NCBI RefSeq assembly: GCF_028389875.1
Contig: NC_084682.1
Location: 5,838,001-5,902,000, forward strand
From: Rhea pennata
Lineage: Eukaryota > Chordata > Aves > Rheiformes > Rheidae
Length of the DNA stretch: 64,000 nucleotides
Direction of reading: 5' to 3'
The notes beneath the pieces are model-generated. The model was not told where the DNA came from. It searched no databases and worked only from the letters and a program-made list of their open reading frames with translations. Below are positions 59,301-64,000 of the stretch, in pieces (within the stretch, counting starts at the first letter, position 1; every line of letters starts with the position of its first letter). The translations under genes were made by a program, and so were the position numbers.

Positions 59301-60112
59301 GCCAGTTGTTAGCCTGCAGGGGACTGCGTGTCCCTTTCCCATGGGCAATGTGGGGCTCTAAGTGATGAGATTGGAGAGCTCAACCACAGTGCTGGGGGGA
59401 TGGGGCTCAGTGCTTTGAGGTCCTATTCTGCTGGGTGCACAGCGCCAATGTAGGAGCCCAGGGCCCAGGCGCTGTGCCTTTGGAGGAAGCACGCTCTGGC
59501 CAGTGTTCAATGCACTGGAATTGCCACATCCGCAATGTGGCACCAGTGTGTGCAGTTTGCTACAGCCTGGGTTTCTCGGGAGTCCCATGGGCTGCGCCTG
59601 GTCCAAGTGAGCTGCTGGCCTCCTGGCACCCTTCCCAGATTGGTAGAAGTCAGTAGAAAAAAATAGTTGGTCAGAAATGACTCATAAAGGCCGTGTTTTC
59701 CTGCCAAAGGAATGCTGCCTGTCAGTTATAGAGCAATCCCTCACTACCCTCTCTAAGGAAGGCTTCAGCCGTCTCCCTCACACCGCCTGCACCTTCACTC
59801 CACAGGCAGTGATTCCCTGCAGCTCTTGGATGGGCAACTGCAACCCTGAGAGCTGAGGGGGACCCCTGTGCCCCAGGACCACGGGACACTGGGTGAGCTG
59901 AGCTGACTGACCGCTCCTCAGCCCGGGGCATAGCCTGCGCTCTACAGACTCTCTCTCTGTCTGCAGGATGGAGACTTTCCCTGCGGTGGCTGAGGAGGTC
60001 CTGAGGGAGTTCCAGGTCCTGCTGCAGCACAGCCCCCCTCCCATCGGAAGCACCCGCATGCTCCAGCTTGTGGCAATCAACATGTTTGCAGTGCACAACT
60101 CCCAGCCCAAAG
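29314..60112 (+). CDS. SMG6: SMG6 / EST1A, first ten coding exons (partial)
   Basis: SMG6 is the endonuclease of nonsense-mediated mRNA decay and an EST1-like telomere factor. Visible exons, all in phase: 29314-29407, 30442-32212, 34494-34686, 35387-35497, 36265-36371, 37525-37603, 38866-38976, 39624-39836, 55906-55967, 59967-60112; about 962 residues, ending in a phase-1 donor. The large second exon holds both exon-junction-complex-binding motifs, RPDLEIYKPGLSRLR and KPDQQIYQPGKRL, then an Arg/Ser-rich unstructured region and a Tyr/Gly/Pro-rich stretch (YYKFQNSDNPYYYPRA). The 14-3-3-like TPR domain begins near ISPEGLEKMAQL and continues with YERCILMDIEFSD, KYALISAQRCMICQGDI and RRKLDAVYYYMRSLAASNP. 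The C-terminal TPR part and PIN domain lie beyond the window. The exon 2 donor is a weak GTTTGT; read-through adds 14 codons before a TGA. Intron 8 is 16 kb. The frame is intact. Confidence 0.96.
29408..30441 (+). other. SMG6: SMG6 intron 1
   Basis: The first 350 bp are a continuation of the CpG island; the rest is AT-richer and ends in a T-rich acceptor. Apart from the GGGGCC tract listed separately, I see nothing coding or repetitive. Confidence 0.6.
29521..29572 (+). repeat. GGGGCC hexanucleotide repeat, SMG6 intron 1
   Basis: Six uninterrupted GGGGCC units occupy 29537-29572, preceded by one GGGGCC and two GGGCC variants from 29521. It starts 113 bp downstream of the first exon donor. 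The same unit is the expanding repeat in human C9orf72, also in a 5' intron. With four or more G4 blocks the transcript can form G-quadruplexes. Confidence 0.95.
32213..34493 (+). other. SMG6: SMG6 intron 2
   Basis: 2.3 kb intron. It contains a short (CTGC)n run near 33378-33400 and otherwise no repeat, exon or RNA gene I can support. It ends in CACTCTAG. Confidence 0.6.
34687..38865 (+). other. SMG6: SMG6 introns 3-7
   Basis: Five introns between the short TPR-coding exons. They hold one CR1 fragment (listed), G runs at about 36813-36824 and 37051-37064, and no other recognisable element. Confidence 0.5.
35100..35245 (-). mobile_element. CR1 LINE 3'-end fragment
   Basis: The plus strand contains GGCTTTAGTCCAACCTCCTG followed by CTCCAAATAAG, and further on a TTAGGAAAACTCCTTGGAG stretch. 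This is the layout of the reverse complement of the CR1 3' region. The copy is short and diverged; the boundaries are estimates. Confidence 0.55.
43345..43412 (+). mobile_element. MIR-type SINE remnant (possible)
   Basis: The stretch ATACTTTATAATCATTAAAG then AATTAAGCCTCCTAG resembles the MIR/CORE-SINE segment of the type CACTTTACAAACATTAATTA followed by ATTAAGCCTCAC. It is short and diverged, so this is tentative. Confidence 0.35.
49070..50130 (-). mobile_element. Ancient CR1 LINE, 3' portion
   Basis: The plus strand opens with TAGATTCATGGAGTTTATGG, the reverse complement of a CR1 3' end. It continues through a long series of segments that follow the turtle/crocodile-type CR1 consensus in order: AACTTGTGTTTGGCTAACA, GGAAGTTTGTTCCAGGGATA, TGTGCCTTATTTC, AAGAGCCCTTAAGTACC, AACAGATTGAGCTGTTTAAG, ACTAGAACTGAATGCAGTAT, GCATTAACCCTTTTCACTAG and finally AACCAAACTTGTAATTTAT. 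The element is therefore on the minus strand and includes the 3'UTR and part of the reverse-transcriptase end. Many small differences from consensus imply an old, pre-avian insertion. It has no open frame and is not a solo fragment of a recent family. Confidence 0.85.
54276..54283 (+). promoter_or_regulatory. TATA-like box in SMG6 intron 8
   Basis: TATATAAG is followed at once by GC-rich sequence (from about 54284) and preceded by GGTTAATTACCCC, an HNF1/homeodomain-type half site. The arrangement resembles a TATA promoter on the plus strand, 1.6 kb upstream of SMG6 exon 9. No coding exon follows directly. Function is inferred only. Confidence 0.35.
54284..55710. promoter_or_regulatory. GC/CpG-rich block upstream of SMG6 exon 9
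   Basis: CpG-rich segments at about 54290-54740 and 55440-55700 stand out from the AT-rich middle of the intron. They end 200 bp before the exon at 55906. They could be an internal SMG6 promoter or enhancer, or simply a GC-rich patch. No exon with matching splice sites was identified in them. Confidence 0.35.
55968..59966 (+). other. SMG6: SMG6 intron 9
   Basis: 4 kb intron with a run of 25 T at 57846-57870. No exon, RNA gene or identifiable mobile element was seen. It ends in a TCTCTCTCTGTCTGCAG acceptor. Confidence 0.6.
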
Positions 60113-61194
60113 GTACCACGTGCTACTTCAGGGGAACCGGGCTGGGGATTAGCTGTTCTTTGTATGGTTGAGTTGTTCGTGGAGAAGGGTGGGGGGACTT
60201 ACGGAGCCGAAGACTGGGTAAGCAGAACCGTGGTTGGATGTCTGAGGGTATCTGTGTGCTCGTGGACAGCAAAAGGGCTCTGGCCTGTTAGAGGGATGTT
60301 GGCTGGGCCTCAGTGGTGTTGGGTGAGGTGTGTGACACTGAGGAGTGAGGAGGCATCACATCTCCCTGGAGCCTGAGTCATCACACGCAGAACGAAGGCA
60401 GTGGTTTATGGTTCTGTCTTCCTCGTGTTTAGCTCCGGCCCTGTTCAGTGCCCGGGCTGGGAGCATCCTGGAGGCCTTGTCTGTTGGGACGGTGGTGGTG
60501 TCTGGGGCTGCCTGTGCCCGTGCTGAGCCGTTGCAGGCAGCTGAGTGATGTGATGGCAGGTGCTGCTCTGAAAAGCTGGGCTGCAGGCTATGCCCTGTAT
60601 TAAGGCACCTAGAAAGCAAAGCAGGTGTAGTGTTTTGATCAACAGGGATGCCACCAAAACAGGATCTCTTGAAATTGTTCTTGCGGGGCATCCCCCCTGC
60701 ATCCCCCCTCAGAGGAGCACAGGGGCAGGTGCCCAGCTCTCCCTGAGCTGCTCCTTTGGTAGGCGGTGTGCAGTTTGGAAGCAGAGATGGGGCTGCACTC
60801 CCTGTTTGGGAGGAAGCAGCGTTTAGCATGCCAATTGCTTAGGATTTAAATCCTAAAGATGGAGGCCTCTGCCTGGCTGAGGGATTTCAGTCAAAGCCAC
60901 CACATGGGCAATCAGACTGTGCCCTTGAAGAGCTGCTGCTGGAAGATTTCTCCCTTGTGAGCCAGTTGGCTACTTGTCAGAGCGGCGGTTAGCGGCCGAG
61001 GTCAGCTGACGGAGCACACTGGCGTCAGCCGGAGGGGCTGGAAGTGCAGCTCCCCGCGCTCTGGTGCCGGCTGCCCTGCCTGCCTCGCCGGCACCTTCCT
61101 CTCGCCCGGAGGATGCTCTGTGCGAGCTGTAAGTCCCATTAGCAAGGCAGCCTTACCCTCCTTCCTGTTAGGTGCCAACTAGCAACAGTGTGTT

Positions 61195-61400
61195 TATCTT
61201 TGAGCTGGAAAGTACTTTACGATTATGAGCAAATGCCTCTGCGCAGCCCCCCGGTACGTATATTAATAGCTGTGTCTGTGCTGCAGACAGGAGGGGGTGG
61301 TAAAGAGAGGAAGAGATTTGTCTAGGCCATGCAGCAAGCCCCAGTGGCAGAGCTGGAAGCAATCCCAGCTCTCAGACCACTGGACTCTGCTTTTCCATCC
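61195..61400 (+). mobile_element. MIR-family SINE (CORE-SINE) remnant
   Basis: In order on the plus strand: GGAAAGTACTTTACGATTAT, then AGAGGAAGAGATTTGTCTAG, CCATGCAGCAAG, AGTGGCAGAGCTGGAAGCAA and TCCCAGCTCTCAGACCACTG. This is the classic MIR 3' half (TTTACA..., GAGGTTAAGTGACTTGCCC, AGTGGCAGAGCC, GGACTC). Divergence is high, as expected for an amniote-wide ancient SINE. Confidence 0.75.
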
Positions 61401-62629
61401 GTAACCGAGTTGTTGGATGCATGTGAGTGACAGAAAGGGAGTGCTTTTTATCTCCTGTGAAAAATAAGTATTCCTGGAGTTTCCTGTCTCCTGTGTGAAT
61501 AGCTGCCAGTTGCTCCCAGCTCTCAGATCTCAAGAGAAAGCAAAACCGTTCCTGCTGGGGACCTGCTGCCTGCGCGCAGAGCAGGTGGCGGTGAAATGCT
61601 TTCAGGCTGGATGGCACTGTGTTTGCCATCTGATGATGCCTAGCGCCCTGAAGGGATTTCTCTGGGGGCTTCTTGCTCTGGTGACCCCGTAATATTACTT
61701 AGGATTTGCTTTGCCAGCGATATCCTGTTGTCAGTGAAATGCCTGGTTGGTCTCAGTGCTGAGTGCTGGGCAAAGCCCAGGCTGGGCTCGATGCAGACAG
61801 TGTGGTATCAAGAGGTGATGGGAGCTGGGTGCAGAGGAGAAAAGCAAAGGGCCTGGAGCTGAAAAATCAAGTGAGATGTTCGCTAAATTATTACCAAGTG
61901 CCCAGCGCAGAGGTGTTGGCTCCTTCCCCAGTGTGTGGGCTGCTGTGGGCAGAGGACTGAGTGGAGCGTGCTGCAGACGCGGCTGTCGGGAAGGTGCATG
62001 TTTCCATTTCCCAGCACATGAGTCACCTTTCTGGGTCGCAGTAGCATGGGCAGCGGCAGCAGTGGGCGTGCGGGGGCCGAGCAGCGCCTGCGGGCACGGG
62101 GGAGGCTTGGAGGCACAGGGCAAGCGTGTGGGGAGCAGTTCTGCCCTGCTGGTGTCCGAACTGCCCGGCAGGCTTAACTGGAAGCTGCAGGCAGGGGTTG
62201 GTGTAGCTGGAGCTTGGCTACGTGAGCTCTGAGCAGCTGGCTCTGACTTTTAAGTTGGTCCCATGCCCTCCAGAGATCCCCTCCTGCTGCAGTCCTCCTA
62301 CAGCTATGGGATCAGAGCATGCTTGTGCCCTTCCTGTTGTGTGTGTCTGTCTGACCTTTGGCTGCAAACTCCCAACAGCAGGAGGAGATCCGTGGGTTTG
62401 CAGGCGGAGAGGGAGGCTTGTCTGAGAACCTCTTTTCCCAGCTGTCCGGGGGAAGTTGATCTCTGGAGGTTGCTCCCTCCCTTTTCTCCCAGGTGTCTGG
62501 AGACCTGGCTACTCCTGGGAAGCTTTCAGACTTGCTTACTTGCCCAATGTCTGCTGTCTAATGACTTTCTTGTGCTAGGATCCAGCGGTGTGAGCGCTTG
62601 TGGGGTGGTGTCGCAAGCAGAACAATTTT

Positions 62630-63290
62630 GAATTGGGGAATTTCTACATAATTTATTGCCAGTTAACACAACCTTCTAATCACTGAGCTGGGTATTGAGA
62701 AAAAGAGAACATAAATAATCAAACACTTAAGTAAACACCCTTCCTCCCCTTCCCGAGGCTCAGCTTAAGCCAAACACCTATCCTACCCCCTTCCTAGTCT
62801 CATCTTTCCTTGTTTTCACTGCAGATTACACTTGATGTGTCCCAATTCCTTTGGTGAGGCAACGGGCGGTACAGGAGGTTGGGGTCACGTGTATTAATGG
62901 TTTCTGTCTGCCGCTCCTTGTTTCCTGCATGTTTTCCTTTGCTCCAGTGTGGGTTGCCCCCGGGCCGCGGTCCCTCCGAGCTCCCCTGCTCTTGCCATCG
63001 GTTGCCTCTTTCTGAGCGGGAGTCCAGCTGCAGCCCTCGGCTACCTAAGCCAGCGTGTGCCCAGGGAGGCAGAGTGGGTGCTCTGCGCGGCTGGGACGTA
63101 CAGCTGCTGGAGCTTTCCATCACGGGCTAGTTGTGACTACCAGGGTTCTGGCTGGGGCAGGACCTTTGTGGGGTGGCCCTTTTAACAGTTTGGTAGCCAT
63201 CTGCACAATCAACTTGCAGAGGAGTTTGGATCCCTTTATCCCAACCACAAACACTCCAAGAATTTTTTTTTTAATTCTGTAATTTGGGGA
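62630..63290. mobile_element. Possible LTR-retroelement fossil
   Basis: The composition and phrasing (for example TCTGCCGCTCCTTGTTTCCT and TGCTCCAGTGTGGGTTGCCC) recall bird endogenous-retrovirus 3' sequence. The copy, if real, is old and broken, with many breaks, and no complete terminal repeats are visible. Family and limits are uncertain. Confidence 0.3.
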
Positions 63291-64000
63291 AATAAAACTC
63301 TGGTTTCTGAAAAGACTAATTGAAGCTGTGCTTGCGGCAGGGGCATCTCGGTGAGGGGAGAGAGAGAGACCCCCTCCCAGCCCATCTGTGCCCAATTTAC
63401 TCCAATCTGGCCTCTCTGAGGCTTTTTTCTTTCTCTCTCTCTTTAATAATTTGTTTTATAATTCCTGGAATCAAACCCATCTCAGACACACTGTTTTATT
63501 TTACTGTATTATTGGATTATACTTCCTATAAATCACTGGATGTTATTCATAGGCCACCACCAGAATAACTTCCCCTCTCCCCCCGACGGGCCTGCATTCC
63601 TAACAAGCGCGCCCCGAAGTGGGGGTGCAGCACGGGGCACCCTAGAGACACTTCCCGGAAATCCCAGCAAATTTGCCTGGCTGTGGGTGTGAAGCATCAG
63701 GCTGCAGCACCTGGATGCCTTCTGGCACTCGAGGTCCTGTCGCGCTGGGCTGTGTGGAGTTTGTTAGGAGGTCGGGCTTAGGTGGAAGCGGAGAGGGGAG
63801 GGGGGCTGCCATATGTGCATCCTCAGCACATGGAGAGGATGGAGTGCATCCCCTGGGGCTGAGCAGCGTCGGGGCACGGAGGCACGGGGAAGTTCTGGCC
63901 GAGCAAGCGGCTCAGGCTGAGCAGTGAGCAAGTGGCCTGTGCTTCATCCAGAAGGCTAGTTCAGCAGGGCAAGGTGACCAGCCTGTGTGGCTTCCCCTCT

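Larger units (their letters stand above)
60113..64000 (+). other. SMG6: SMG6 intron 10 (runs off window)
   Basis: The next SMG6 exon should begin with codons for DCFSEE. I could not find it before the right edge, so the intron continues past 64000. It contains a MIR-type SINE and a possible LTR-element fossil (both listed), plus an AT-rich, possibly constrained stretch at about 63410-63570 with no recognised function. Confidence 0.6.

Noticed and set aside
60900-60950. Possible next SMG6 exon (CAGACTGTGCCCTTGAAGAG)
   Set aside because: It starts like AG|AC TG but the following codons do not give the conserved CFSEECRSVIQEQ segment.
1-64000. CRISPR arrays, bacterial operons, tRNA or rRNA genes
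   Set aside because: The window is clearly vertebrate nuclear DNA. No regularly spaced repeats, cloverleaf with A/B boxes, or rRNA sequence was seen.

Overview
The window is vertebrate nuclear DNA, most likely from a bird (a sauropsid at least). The genes have many short exons with GT-AG introns, GC-rich promoters packed head to head, and few repeats. The repeats I recognise are old: a decayed CR1 LINE, MIR-type SINE remnants and a possible LTR fossil. The density and base composition fit an avian microchromosome. The species cannot be named from the sequence.

Layout, left to right. (1) The last two coding exons of vitronectin (VTN, +) end at 1065. (2) A kinesin gene whose motor matches KIF12 runs on the minus strand from about 5961 to 1248, tail to tail with VTN. 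(3) The homeobox gene SEBOX (+, 6622-7253) follows. (4) TMEM199 (-, 10819-8986) and POLDIP2 (+, 10962-18467) share a promoter of about 140 bp. (5) TSR1 (+, 20132-26268) carries two near-identical box C/D snoRNA genes in its introns, the position of SNORD91A/B in mammals. (6) SRR (-, 29162-26966) lies tail to tail with TSR1 and head to head with SMG6. (7) SMG6 (+) fills the rest of the window. Its first ten coding exons are visible (29314-60112); the C-terminal half, including the PIN nuclease, lies beyond the right edge.

Coding exons were placed by reading both strands and requiring splice sites and codon phase to agree. SEBOX, TMEM199, POLDIP2, TSR1 and SRR are complete and intact at 173, 195, 369, 808 and 336 residues. 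The KIF12-like gene is well resolved over its motor but not at its extreme N terminus or in the C-terminal tail.

The window joins two gene blocks that are, from memory, separated in human: VTN-SEBOX-TMEM199-POLDIP2 (17q11.2) and TSR1-SRR-SMG6 (17p13.3). The junction lies between 18468 and 20131. Functionally these are mostly independent housekeeping genes: V-ATPase assembly, mitochondrial/replication accessory factor, 40S ribosome maturation, D-serine synthesis and nonsense-mediated decay. VTN and SEBOX are tissue-specific. The most notable points are the KIF12-like gene between VTN and SEBOX, the paired snoRNAs, the G/C homopolymer runs at each divergent promoter, a GGGGCC hexanucleotide tract in SMG6 intron 1, and a promoter-like GC-rich stretch just upstream of SMG6 exon 9.
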